Origin: DASSUW01 sp963844405
Lineage (GTDB): Bacteria > Actinomycetota > Thermoleophilia > Solirubrobacterales > Solirubrobacteraceae
Reading direction: 5' to 3'
NCBI GenBank assembly: GCA_963844405.1
Contig: CAWJNZ010000007.1
Coordinates: 682,001-746,000, forward strand
Length of the DNA stretch: 64,000 bases
Part shown: piece by piece, positions 1-8,616 of the stretch
How positions within the stretch are numbered: the first letter of the stretch is position 1
Layout of the letters: each line of letters begins with the position of its first letter
Made by a program: the position numbers and the translations under genes
The notes under the pieces: generated by a model
The model's input: the letters and a program-made list of their open reading frames with translations, nothing else
Told to the model about the DNA's origin: nothing
Database searches by the model: none

Positions 1-1
1 C

Positions 2-598
2 GGCTATCCCCAGCACCTGGCCTGGATCCTCCACGTGTTGGCCGCGCCGCAGACGCTCTGGCACTGGCGCGACCACGGCGCCTACCTCGTCAAGAACTGG
101 CTGCGCGGCTCGCCGGACACCGACGTCACAGGTCATATCGCGGACCTGTTGGAGTCGGCCGAGCTGTCGGCCGGCGGGCTGCCGCTGCTCGGGATGGGCC
201 GCGACATCCCCGACGGCCGCATGTTCCTGCGCAAGGGCCGGCTCGACCTCGACTGGAAGACCGACAAGTCGAACGCCTACTTCGAGCGCCTGCGCACGAC
301 GTCGCGCAGCGTGGCGCACGTGCTCGGCGCTCGCTTCGCCGACAACCCGATCTGGTTCCTGCGCCGGGTGATCACCGTCCACCCGCTCGGCGGGGCGCCG
401 ATGGGCCGCTTCCCGAGCGAGGGCGTCGTCGACTCCTACGGCAACGTCTTCGGCTACCCCGGGCTCTATGTCGCCGACGGCTCGGTCATGCCCGGGCCGG
501 TCGGGCCCAACCCCAGCTTCACGATCGCCGCGCTCGCCGACCGCTTCGCCGACCGCATCCTCGAACCCACCACCGCCGCGGAGGCCGCCGCCACATGA
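2..598 (+). CDS. GMC-family oxidoreductase, C-terminal part (cholesterol-oxidase-like), cut by window start
   Basis: The frame is open from the first bases of the window, so only the last ~198 residues are present. Near the end it carries the GMC C-terminal signature: HPLGGAPMG, then YPGLYVADGSVMPG and NPSFTIAALADRFADRI. In GMC oxidases this region closes the FAD site and holds the active-site His/Asn pair. The likely role is FAD-dependent oxidation of an alcohol, possibly a sterol-like lipid. The stop TGA overlaps the ATG of the next gene (ATGA), so the two are probably co-translated. In related actinobacteria, as I recall, a similar oxidase domain can be fused to the domain encoded next and to an alpha/beta hydrolase; here they are separate genes. 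The family call is firm, the substrate is not. Confidence 0.88.
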   Translation, partial: GYPQHLAWILHVLAAPQTLWHWRDHGAYLVKNWLRGSPDTDVTGHIADLLESAELSAGGLPLLGMGRDIPDGRMFLRKGRLDLDWKTDKSNAYFERLRTTSRSVAHVLGARFADNPIWFLRRVITVHPLGGAPMGRFPSEGVVDSYGNVFGYPGLYVADGSVMPGPVGPNPSFTIAALADRFADRILEPTTAAEAAAT

Positions 599-1200
599 CC
601 ACCGTCCGCTTCACCGAGGAGATGCTCGGGCACGTCACATTCGGAGAGGAGGACTTCCTGCGCGGCGCCGTGGCCGAGCGCGACGGTGCCGGTCCCTTGA
701 AGTTCCACCTCACGATCGTGGTCGACGACATCGAGCGGTTCGCCCGCGACCCCCGCCGCAGCGCCGGCGCCCACGGCTACATCGTGTGCGACGCGCTGGG
801 CGGCAAGCTGCCGGTCGAGCGCGGCGCCTTCAACCTGTTCGTCGACACCGAGCCGGGCGTCAAGCGCATGCTCTACCGGCTCTTCTTCCGCGACGGGGCC
901 GGCCACCCGCTCACGCTGAGCGGCTACAAGCTCGTCAAGGACGACGCGGGGTTCGACGTCTGGCGCGACACCACGACGCTCTTCACGCGCGTGCTGCGCG
1001 GGCACGTCGACGAGCCGGACGAGGCGGGCGCCGAGACCGTCGCCTCCGGCGTGCTGCGGATCCGCGCGCGCGACTTCGCGGTCCAGCTGACGACCTTCCG
1101 CGGCAGCCTCCAGGGCCTGCTCAAGTTCATGACCATCTTCCTCGGCCAGCTCGCCGAGGCGTACCTCAAGAAGGGCCGGCGGACGCATGTCGCGGCGTAA
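595..1200 (+). CDS. GMC-oxidase-associated protein of unknown function
   Basis: This 201-residue protein starts at an ATG that overlaps the stop of the GMC oxidoreductase gene. No signal peptide or membrane segment is seen. Recognisable stretches are FHLTIVVDDIERF, GYIVCDALGGKLPVERG, YRLFFRDGAGHPLTLSGYK and DVWRDTTTLFTRVLRGH. This pattern is one I associate with the middle part of large actinobacterial GMC oxidase/hydrolase fusion proteins, but I cannot name a domain with certainty. Direct translational coupling to the oxidase suggests that it works on the same substrate or is a subunit. The next gene starts inside its 3' end (14-base overlap). Confidence 0.75.
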   Translation: MTTVRFTEEMLGHVTFGEEDFLRGAVAERDGAGPLKFHLTIVVDDIERFARDPRRSAGAHGYIVCDALGGKLPVERGAFNLFVDTEPGVKRMLYRLFFRDGAGHPLTLSGYKLVKDDAGFDVWRDTTTLFTRVLRGHVDEPDEAGAETVASGVLRIRARDFAVQLTTFRGSLQGLLKFMTIFLGQLAEAYLKKGRRTHVAA

Positions 1201-1936
1201 GGAGGAGCGGCTCAAGAAGGCTAGCCAGGCGGGGCGCCAGTCGTCGGGCCGGACGCACCTGCTCGGCGGCCTGGCCGGCGCCGCGGTGCTCACGGTGTTC
1301 GGCGCCGAGATCGCCCGCGTGTGGAAGCTCGGCATGCTGCCGGTCAGCCGCGAGCACGCTGACCGCGAGGAGGTCATCCACCCGGTCAAGCGCTCGCTGA
1401 TGGTGATCCGCGAGGGCTACGCGGTCAGCCGCACGCGCGAGAACTCGCTCTTCAACATGCTCGCCTCGTTCTCGGTGACGTTCGGCATCACGCGCGGGAT
1501 CACCTGGTACATCCGCGAGCACGGCGGCCTCGGGCCGATCCAGAACGTCGTCGTCGGCACTCGCCACATCCACCACTTCCTGCCGGGCGGCGTCATCGCG
1601 CTCACCGCGGGCGGGGTGGCGATCGGCATGAACGGGTCCGACTACGACAAGTACCTCGCGCTGCCGTTCGGGATCGGCGTCGCGCTGGTGCTCGACGAGT
1701 CGGCGCTCCTGCTCGAGCTCGAGGACGTCTACTGGACCGAGGAGGGCGTGCTCAGCGTCCAGATCGTCTTCGCGGCGATGGCCCTGCTGTCCGCGCTCGC
1801 CTACCTGATCCGGATGCTGCGCACGACCGAAGGCCAGGACAGCGAGACCGACTGGGAGCTCGCCGCCAAGGCCTGGGACGACCTCCAGACGATGGGCATC
1901 GGCGGCGGCGGCGGGGAGCCGGGCATCGGGCTCTAG
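1187..1936 (+). CDS. Conserved multi-pass membrane protein
   Basis: The 249-residue product begins with a basic stretch (MSRRKEERLKK) and has several hydrophobic segments: residues ~27-43, ~87-103, ~135-152, ~163-178 and ~190-205. The motif TRHIHHFLPGG is a notable His cluster that could bind a metal or haem, but this is only a guess. A Gly-rich tail follows the last membrane segment. The start overlaps the previous gene by 14 bases, which places it in the same transcript as the GMC oxidase. Function is unknown. Confidence 0.8.
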   Translation: MSRRKEERLKKASQAGRQSSGRTHLLGGLAGAAVLTVFGAEIARVWKLGMLPVSREHADREEVIHPVKRSLMVIREGYAVSRTRENSLFNMLASFSVTFGITRGITWYIREHGGLGPIQNVVVGTRHIHHFLPGGVIALTAGGVAIGMNGSDYDKYLALPFGIGVALVLDESALLLELEDVYWTEEGVLSVQIVFAAMALLSALAYLIRMLRTTEGQDSETDWELAAKAWDDLQTMGIGGGGGEPGIGL

Positions 1937-1942
1937 ACCGTC

Positions 1943-3031
1943 GTGGCCGAAGCCGGCGGTCCACGCGCTCGTCTGACCGCGGCGAGGAAGTGGCTCGTCG
2001 GTATCGCGCTCGCCGCGCTCACCGTGGTGCTCACGGATCTCGCCACCGGCGCGATCAGGGACTCGTGGGACGCGCTCTTCGGCGAGTCGGTCTCGCCGCT
2101 CACCGTGACGGCGGACGTGACCCGGTCGCGCCGGACCGCGTTCGTCTTCGCGGAGCCGCTCGCCGCGCTCACGCCGCCCCCCGAGGACCTCGGCTCGTCG
2201 CCCGACGCGCGGCTGCGGTGGGCGGCAGACAACCAGGGCGTCGACGCCGACGTGACCGTGGTCGAGGTGATCGTCGAGGGGACGGGTGAGGCGCCGGTCA
2301 TCCTGCGCTCGCTGACCGTCGACGTCGTCGGCCGTGACGAGCCGCCGGAGGGCGCCTTCGTCGCCGCCGAGGGCGCGGGGGCGATCGCCGTGCGGCGGTT
2401 CGACGTCGACCTCGAGCAGGACCCGCCGACGGCGGTCTTCGCGGCGCCCGACGAGCCCACGCCGGGCCAGGAGGAGCCGATCGACTTCCCGTATCGGGTC
2501 TCCTTGACCGACCCCGAGGTGTTCAACCTCTACGCCTCCGCCCGGAGCTGCGACTGCCGCTGGACCGCGACGCTGCACTGGGTCTCGGGCGGCGAGGAGG
2601 GCTCGACGGTGATCGACGACGGCGGCGAGCCGTTCCGCACCGCGGCCTCGGTCGGGGCCGTCGAGCGCTACGCGCCGAGGGACGGCCGGCTCCAGCCGGT
2701 CGGCGCCGAGGAGCCGGGCGCGACCGCGGAGGCCGAGCCGGCGGACGCCGCGGGCGAGGTCGTCGCGTGCCGCCGCGCCTTCAACGGCGAGCTCCTCCAG
2801 ACTGCCGAGCTCGGCTGCGGCGAGGCCCGCCGCATTGCCCTCGGCGCGACGGCGACCGCCGCGTGCCGGCCGCGCGCAGGGCGCGAGAGCCGGAGATGCA
2901 CGTTCGAGGACTACACGTGCGAGCTGTTCTCCAACGTCGACCCCGAGGCTCCGTGGTCGGCCACCTGCGCAATCGACCCCCGCCCGGGCGCACCGGGCCC
3001 GTGGCTGGCGTTCTACGTGCCTCCGCCCTAG
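1943..3031 (+). CDS. Hypothetical membrane-anchored protein
   Basis: A GTG start at 1943 lies just after the stop of the preceding gene. The 362-residue protein has one N-terminal hydrophobic segment (WLVGIALAALTVVLTDLA) and then a long, mostly extracytoplasmic, acidic region with six or more cysteines in its second half (CDCRW, CRRAF, LGCGEA, ACRPRAG, RRCTF, YTCELF), suggesting disulfides outside the cell. I recognise no family. Its stop codon overlaps that of the convergent gene on the other strand by four bases (3028-3031). Confidence 0.68.
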   Translation: MAEAGGPRARLTAARKWLVGIALAALTVVLTDLATGAIRDSWDALFGESVSPLTVTADVTRSRRTAFVFAEPLAALTPPPEDLGSSPDARLRWAADNQGVDADVTVVEVIVEGTGEAPVILRSLTVDVVGRDEPPEGAFVAAEGAGAIAVRRFDVDLEQDPPTAVFAAPDEPTPGQEEPIDFPYRVSLTDPEVFNLYASARSCDCRWTATLHWVSGGEEGSTVIDDGGEPFRTAASVGAVERYAPRDGRLQPVGAEEPGATAEAEPADAAGEVVACRRAFNGELLQTAELGCGEARRIALGATATAACRPRAGRESRRCTFEDYTCELFSNVDPEAPWSATCAIDPRPGAPGPWLAFYVPPP

Positions 3032-4644
3032 GCGGCGTGCTCGCCGCCGGTTCGGAGTGCTGTTGCCCGCCGGGTCCTGACGAACGTGAACCAGAAGCCG
3101 GCCGCCGCTAGGGCGAGGGCGGCGATGATGATGACGACGCGCAGCCAGAGCGGCCCGATCTCCGACGATCGCGAGCCGAGGAAGGCGCCGATCAGCGCGA
3201 CGGCCACCGTGACTATCGTGAGCATCGTGAGCCCGCCGAGGATCATCGCGATCAGACGCGAGCGATGGGCATTGGCCTGTTCGACCCGACGTTCGGCGAG
3301 GGTCTGCAGGACCTCGAGCTTGCGCTCGACCGAGTCGACGATGGCATCGAAGCGCTGGACCTTCGCGATCGCGTCCCAGATGGCGAGCTCATCGCCGCCG
3401 AGCGGGCTCAGCACGCTGTCCAGTCGGGCGCGCGCATCCATCACGCGCAGATAGTCGGCGAAGACGTCCTCCGCGTCGGCTTCGAGCTGGCCGAGCGAAG
3501 CCGGCCGGCTCCAGCGCGGCTGGTTCAGGACTCCCAGCAGGCCCCGGTCGATCTCCATGTAGTGCGCGAAGTACGCCCAGTGCAACTTCGTCAGCCGCAT
3601 CGGCACGTCGGCGGCAGTCGATCCCGCCGGCACGGCGACGGAACTCCAGCCGATCCCGGGCGCGAACACACCGTCGTCGAGTTCGACTTCCTCGCGAAAC
3701 GCCGGGGCAAGACGGCGCGCTGCGGCCTCAGCAGTGTCGGCGGTTTGGAGCACCGGATGCAACCACAGAAGGCGCCCTCGATCGTCCGCCGGTCGATCGT
3801 CGGCGGCCCGCTGCGGCGCGAGCCGGGAGAGCCACGCTGCCTGAATGTCCGCCGGCGCCTTCTCGACGACGGCCTCGCCGTACGCTTCCGCGGCCTTGGC
3901 GGAGATCCGCTCCAGGGCGGCCGCGAGCGGCGAACCGCCCTCGTCGTCGCCTCTTTGCCTGACGACGCGCCTCACAGCCCGCGCAGTCGTCTCGGGTGTG
4001 GCGGCGGGCGGCGCAATCACGTCGAACGTGGCACACAGGACCGCGACTCCGAGGTCGTAGACGTCGATCTCGAGGCGAACCGGCGTCAGCTCCAGGCCCG
4101 GAGCGACGCGATCGAACCACGGCTCGTCGAGCGCCTGGGAGAGAAACGGGAGGAGGTCCGCGCCGTCCCGGCGGGCCATGACAAGCGGTACGGCTTCGGT
4201 GAACCCGCCACCCGACTCGAACGTCCCCCGTGGCGTGTCGAGGTCGGCGGTCCGCCATTGCGGGCCTTCGAGGCGCCGGCCGAGTGCTGCTTGGAGCTGG
4301 CGATAGTTGTCCAGGCGGACGGCGATCGGATGACCGGTGAGCAAGGCGCCCGTCATGGCGACACGCAGTCGCAGGCGGTCGGCCTGCGGCGTTCCCGAAG
4401 CGCCCATCGCCATCGCGTAGACGCCCATCGCAGCCTCGTACTCGTCCGGATCCAGGCCGTGCTCGCGCCGGCGCTCGATCTCGCGCTTGATCGCGGCGAC
4501 GCTGCGCCCGACCGCCTCTCGGCGCTCCTCCTCGCTCTGGCACCGAGGGCAGATGTCTTCGAGCCAAGCCCCTTCCGCCAAGGTTTCGAGCGGATCGTCG
4601 ACGCGGCGCTCACGCCCACACCGCGAGCAGCGATCGGAGCTCAT
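3028..4644 (-). CDS. Zinc-ribbon protein with C-terminal membrane hairpin
   Basis: The 538-residue protein begins with a probable zinc ribbon (CSRCGRERR ... DICPRCQ, two CxxC pairs). The long middle part is soluble and rich in Ala and Arg. Two membrane segments lie at the C-terminus (around LTMLTIVTVAVALIGAFLG and LRVVIIIAALALAAAGFWF), separated by a short loop. The predicted form is a cytoplasmic body anchored by a tail hairpin. I do not recognise a family for the middle region. It is divergent from the methyltransferase gene, with about 70 bases between the starts. Confidence 0.75.
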   Translation of the reverse strand: MSSDRCSRCGRERRVDDPLETLAEGAWLEDICPRCQSEEERREAVGRSVAAIKREIERRREHGLDPDEYEAAMGVYAMAMGASGTPQADRLRLRVAMTGALLTGHPIAVRLDNYRQLQAALGRRLEGPQWRTADLDTPRGTFESGGGFTEAVPLVMARRDGADLLPFLSQALDEPWFDRVAPGLELTPVRLEIDVYDLGVAVLCATFDVIAPPAATPETTARAVRRVVRQRGDDEGGSPLAAALERISAKAAEAYGEAVVEKAPADIQAAWLSRLAPQRAADDRPADDRGRLLWLHPVLQTADTAEAAARRLAPAFREEVELDDGVFAPGIGWSSVAVPAGSTAADVPMRLTKLHWAYFAHYMEIDRGLLGVLNQPRWSRPASLGQLEADAEDVFADYLRVMDARARLDSVLSPLGGDELAIWDAIAKVQRFDAIVDSVERKLEVLQTLAERRVEQANAHRSRLIAMILGGLTMLTIVTVAVALIGAFLGSRSSEIGPLWLRVVIIIAALALAAAGFWFTFVRTRRATALRTGGEHAA

Positions 4645-4714
4645 TGCTGAAGGCTATCTCGCAATCCAGCGTGCGGCTTTTGCACCCGGAGCGGCGGTGT
4701 GGTGGCATGCCCGT

Positions 4715-5461
4715 GTGAAGCCGTACGACCCTGCTGCCTACGGTGATCGGCTCGGTGTCGACTACGACCGGCTGTATCCGGCGGACGCGCTGGAGACTGA
4801 CGCGACGGTCGACCTGCTGGCCGAGCTCGCCGAGAGCCGTCCGGGGCGGTCGGTGCTCGAGCTCGGCATCGGCACCGGTCGACTCGCCATCCCGCTGCAT
4901 CGCCGGGGTCTGCGCGTCGCGGGCGTCGAAGCGTCGCCGCGGATGGCCGCCGCTCTGCACGAGAAGGCTCCCGATGCGGACATCGAGATCGCGATCGGAG
5001 ACTACGTGTCGACCCGCGTCGCCGGCTCGTTCTCGGTCGTCGCGCTCGTCTTCAACAACATCCTGGACCCGCGCGGGCTCCATGCGCAGCTGGCGCTCTT
5101 CGCGAGCGCCGCGCATCACCTCTCGCCTGGCGGCTGCTTCGTGATCGAGGCGTTCGTGCTCCCCGACGCGGCGCGGGACGGGAGCTGGAACGTGTCTCCA
5201 CGCTTCGTGGGGGCCGACCACGTCGAGCTGCAGCTCGCGCGCTTCGACATCGAGACCGGCACGCTCCACCGCACGCTCGTCCAGCTGCGGCCCGAGGGAG
5301 CCGAGTTCGTGTCGGTACGCGACACGTACTCGGGTCCCGCGGAGCTCGACGTCATGGCGCACGTGAACGGGATGACGCGCATCGCGCGCTACGCCTCGTG
5401 GGCGCGCGAGCCCTTCACCGCGCAGAGCCGGCGGCACATCAGCGTGTACGAGCGCAGGTGA
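4715..5461 (+). CDS. Class I SAM-dependent methyltransferase
   Basis: Motif I is clear: SVLELGIGTGRLAIPLHRRG, followed by an acidic end of beta-2 (VAGVEASPRM) and FSVVALVFNNIL in the motif IV position. These are the SAM-binding elements of a Rossmann-fold methyltransferase. The open frame extends upstream to 4487, but that part overlaps the divergent gene and looks non-coding. I chose the GTG at 4715 (start VKPYDPAAYGD), giving 248 residues; GTG at 4697 is possible. Substrate unknown: small-molecule methyltransferases of this type are too varied to call. Confidence 0.82.
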   Translation: MKPYDPAAYGDRLGVDYDRLYPADALETDATVDLLAELAESRPGRSVLELGIGTGRLAIPLHRRGLRVAGVEASPRMAAALHEKAPDADIEIAIGDYVSTRVAGSFSVVALVFNNILDPRGLHAQLALFASAAHHLSPGGCFVIEAFVLPDAARDGSWNVSPRFVGADHVELQLARFDIETGTLHRTLVQLRPEGAEFVSVRDTYSGPAELDVMAHVNGMTRIARYASWAREPFTAQSRRHISVYERR

Positions 5462-5465
5462 CGCC

Positions 5466-7568
5466 TTAAACCGTCGCCCGCGCGCGCTCGTCGGATTCGA
5501 AGCCGGCCTGCGGGAGGATGCGGTCGAGCCGGCGGGGCAGCCACCAGTTCCAGCCGCCCATGAGCTCCATCGCGGCCGGGACGAGCACGAGGCGGACGAG
5601 CGTGGCGTCGAGCGCGATGGCGACCGCGAGGCCGACGCCGATCTCCTTGATCTGCGGCACGCCGGTGAGGGCGAAGGTGCCGAAGACGACGACCATGATG
5701 AGCGCCGCGCTGGTGATCACCTTGGCGCTCGCCTCCAGCCCTTCGGCGACGGCGCGGCGGTTGTCGCCGGTCGCCAGGTAGCGCTCGCGGATCCGCGACA
5801 GGAGGAAGACCTCGTAGTCCATCGAGAGGCCGAAGACGATCGCCAGCAGCAGCGGCGGCGTGACGGTGTTGATGTAGCCGAGCGAGTCGTAGCCGGTGAT
5901 GCCGTCCAGCCAGCCGTACTGGAAGACGGCCACGAGCACGCCGTAGGCGGCGGCGACGGACAGGAGGTTCATGAGGACCGCCTTCAGCGGCAGCAGGACC
6001 GAGCGCAGCACGACGAGCAGCACCAGGTAGCTGCAGATCATCACGAACAGGAAGACCTTCCAGATGCCGCCGGAGATCAGGTCGTTGAGGTCCTGCGCCT
6101 GGGCGGTGGCGCCCCCGATCTCGACGCCGGCCGGAGCCTCCTCGCGGAGGCGGTCGACGAGCGCGAGCGCCTCCGGGCTCTCGGGATCCGTGTCGAGGAC
6201 CACGCGGATCAGCACGGCCCGACCGTCCTCCGACGGCTGCGGCTCGAGCACGTCCGCCACGCCGGGCGTGCCCGACAGCCGGTCGGCGTAGCGGTCGGCC
6301 TCCTGGGTCGGCGCCACGACGAGCACCGGCGAGGCCGCGCCCGGCCCGGTGACCGAGGCCGCGAGCTCGGCCCCGCGCCGCGTCTCGTGCTCGGGCGGGA
6401 ACATCCGCAGCGCGCCGTTGCCGTAGTCGAGCGAGAGCGCGGGGATCGCGAGCGCGAGCAGGATCGCGGCCGCGAGCGCCGCGGACAGCCAGGGCCGGCG
6501 CATGACGCGCGCCGTCCAGCGCTCCCAGAAACCCGGCTTCGAGACGCGCCGCGTCAGCGCGCCGGAGACGCTCACGATCCGGCCCGGCTCGTCCGCGCGG
6601 CGCCCCAGGAGCGCGATCAGCGCCGGCAGCAGCGTGACCGCTCCCAGCACCGCGATCGCCACCACGACCATCGCGCCGATGGCCAGCGACCGCATCACCG
6701 TCGAGTTGAGCAGGAAGAGCCCGGCCATCGAGACGAGGACGGTCACGCCCGAGAAGACGACGGTCGCGCCGGAGGTCCGCATGGCCGCGTCGAGCGCCTG
6801 CGCCCGGTCGACGCCGCGATGGACCTCCTCGCGGTAGCGCGAGAGCAGGAAGAGCGAGTAGTCGACCGCGACGCCGATGCCGAGCATCGACGCGACGTTG
6901 GTCACGAAGACCGACATGGTGGTGGCGAGGGCGAGGAAGTACACGGCCGCGCCCGTGACCAGCACCGCGGCGACGCCGAGGCCGACCGGCAGCAGCGCGG
7001 CGAGCACCGAGCCGAAGACCACCAGCAGCACGATCAGGATGGCCGGGAACCCGGCCGCCTCGGCCTTCTCGAGATCCTCCTGCTGGAGCTCCTGCATGCC
7101 CGCCCACAACGCCGACTGCCCGACGAGGTAGGCCTGGGTGCCGTCGACGACCTCGCCGACCTGCAGCTCCTCGCGCAGGTCCTTGGCGGCGTCGAGCGCC
7201 TCGTCGCGATCGCCCTCGAACTCCAGCGGCAGCACCACGACGTCGCCGTCCGCGGGCCCGGCATCACGGGCGAGCGCGACACCGTCGACCGTCGCGACCG
7301 CGTTCCGGACGCGGTCGAAGGACGCCCCCGGCTCGGCGCCCTCGAGCACCACGGCGAGCGTCTCGCTGCTCGCCCCCTCGAACCGGTCCATCTGCTCCTC
7401 GACGGCCACCGAGCCGGTGCCGGGCACCTCGAAGCCCCCGCCGGTGAGGTTCTCGGTCTGGCGGGCGGCGAAGGGCATCGACGCCAGCAGCAGCAACCCC
7501 CAGAGCGCCAGGACGAGCCTGCGGCGCCGGCGCACGAGCCCCGACAGCCGGTCCATGGCCCTCTGCAT
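5466..7568 (-). CDS. MMPL-family transporter
   Basis: This ~700-residue protein has the RND/MMPL layout: one N-terminal membrane helix, a large extracytoplasmic loop, a block of helices containing GIGVAVDYSLFLLSRYREE, a second loop, and a second block with FGLSMDYEVFLLSRIRE. The paired (D)Y-x-LFLLSR motifs are typical of MMPL proteins, which export lipids or lipid-like compounds using the proton gradient. I place the start at ATG 7568 (MQRAMDRLSGLV); the longer open frame runs into the intergenic space. The sequence TATTGAT just upstream could be a -10 box giving a nearly leaderless mRNA, but this is weak. It is divergent from the hydrolase gene. Confidence 0.9.
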   Translation of the reverse strand: MQRAMDRLSGLVRRRRRLVLALWGLLLLASMPFAARQTENLTGGGFEVPGTGSVAVEEQMDRFEGASSETLAVVLEGAEPGASFDRVRNAVATVDGVALARDAGPADGDVVVLPLEFEGDRDEALDAAKDLREELQVGEVVDGTQAYLVGQSALWAGMQELQQEDLEKAEAAGFPAILIVLLVVFGSVLAALLPVGLGVAAVLVTGAAVYFLALATTMSVFVTNVASMLGIGVAVDYSLFLLSRYREEVHRGVDRAQALDAAMRTSGATVVFSGVTVLVSMAGLFLLNSTVMRSLAIGAMVVVAIAVLGAVTLLPALIALLGRRADEPGRIVSVSGALTRRVSKPGFWERWTARVMRRPWLSAALAAAILLALAIPALSLDYGNGALRMFPPEHETRRGAELAASVTGPGAASPVLVVAPTQEADRYADRLSGTPGVADVLEPQPSEDGRAVLIRVVLDTDPESPEALALVDRLREEAPAGVEIGGATAQAQDLNDLISGGIWKVFLFVMICSYLVLLVVLRSVLLPLKAVLMNLLSVAAAYGVLVAVFQYGWLDGITGYDSLGYINTVTPPLLLAIVFGLSMDYEVFLLSRIRERYLATGDNRRAVAEGLEASAKVITSAALIMVVVFGTFALTGVPQIKEIGVGLAVAIALDATLVRLVLVPAAMELMGGWNWWLPRRLDRILPQAGFESDERARATV

Positions 7569-7617
7569 GGGTGAATCAATACTGGACGCGACGGGCGGCG
7601 TCGAATAGAAACGCACG

Positions 7618-8616
7618 ATGCAGGCGGTCATCACCTCCGATGGGACCGAGGTGCGCCTCACGCACCACGCCAGCGGCGACAAGGGCCCGGTCGTGCTCGC
7701 CCCCGGCTACGGCAACGCCGCCCGCTCCTTCGCGCTCGACACCGTGCCGAAGAGCTTCGCCGCCTACCTCGCGGAGCACGGCTACGACGTCTGGCTGTTC
7801 GACTACCGCGCCAGCCCGGACCTGGAGTCCTGCGAGACGCAGTTCACGGTGGACGACATCGCGATGAGCGACTGGCCGGCGGCGATCGCCGAGGTGCGGA
7901 GGGAGACCGGCGCGGAGTCGGTCCAGGCGCTCGGCCACTGCATCGGCGGCCTGACGCTGTTCATGGCGATCGGCGGCGGGCTCGAGGGCGTCCGCTCCGC
8001 CACGTTCTCCGCGCTCGCCGGCCACCCCATCCCCACGCCGGCCAACCGGCTCCGGGCCCACGCGCGGGTGCCGACCGTCCTCCGCAGGCTCGGGATGCCG
8101 ACGATCAGCACCGACTACCGGCCCGACTCGCTCCAGGACCGCGCCCTCGAGCGCGTCATGCGGTCGCTGCCGATCAGCGGCGTCCACGACAGCCCGGTGG
8201 GCCGTCGCATCTACTTCATCTACGGCGACGTCTTCGACCACTCGCGGATCGACGAGCGGACGATGACCCAGGCGGTCCCGAGCTTCTTCGGCGCGAGCAA
8301 CATGACGTTCTTCGAGCACATGGGCGTCATGGTCCGCAAGGGCGGCCGCGCCGTCGACGCCCGCGGCCGCGACGTCTACCTCGCCAACACCGGCCGCTAC
8401 CGGATGCCGATCTCGCTGATCACCGGCGCCCGCAACCGGATGTTCCTGCCGCGCGGCATCGACGCCACGCACGAGATGCTGCGCGCGGCCAACGGCCCGG
8501 AGCTCTACACGCGCCACGTGATCGAGGGCTACGCGCACCTCGACCTGTGGCTGGGCCGCGACGCCGCGCGCGACGTGTTCCCGATCGCGCTCGCCGAGCT
8601 CGAGCGCCACGCGTGA
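7618..8616 (+). CDS. Alpha/beta hydrolase with Cys nucleophile elbow
   Basis: The 332-residue protein shows the alpha/beta-hydrolase order: VVLAPGYGNAARSF (oxyanion region), DVWLFDYRASP, then the nucleophile elbow ALGHCIGG at residues 105-111, and a late histidine (EGYAHLDLW) near residue 307. The elbow has Cys108 instead of the usual Ser. Cys nucleophiles occur in dienelactone-hydrolase-type enzymes, so the protein may still be active. The same substitution appears in the hydrolase at 17,271-18,416. Likely role: hydrolysis of a lipid or steroid-like ester or lactone, inferred from the neighbouring oxidases and MMPL transporter. The stop overlaps the next start (GTGA). Confidence 0.87.
   Translation: MQAVITSDGTEVRLTHHASGDKGPVVLAPGYGNAARSFALDTVPKSFAAYLAEHGYDVWLFDYRASPDLESCETQFTVDDIAMSDWPAAIAEVRRETGAESVQALGHCIGGLTLFMAIGGGLEGVRSATFSALAGHPIPTPANRLRAHARVPTVLRRLGMPTISTDYRPDSLQDRALERVMRSLPISGVHDSPVGRRIYFIYGDVFDHSRIDERTMTQAVPSFFGASNMTFFEHMGVMVRKGGRAVDARGRDVYLANTGRYRMPISLITGARNRMFLPRGIDATHEMLRAANGPELYTRHVIEGYAHLDLWLGRDAARDVFPIALAELERHA

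Noticed and set aside
3265..4650. Plus-strand frame opposite the zinc-ribbon gene
   Set aside because: No domain and unusual composition; the minus-strand frame has a zinc ribbon and two membrane helices.
4487..4714. N-terminal extension of the methyltransferase frame
   Set aside because: It overlaps the divergent gene, is Ser/Arg-rich and the conserved protein starts near VKPYDPAAYG.
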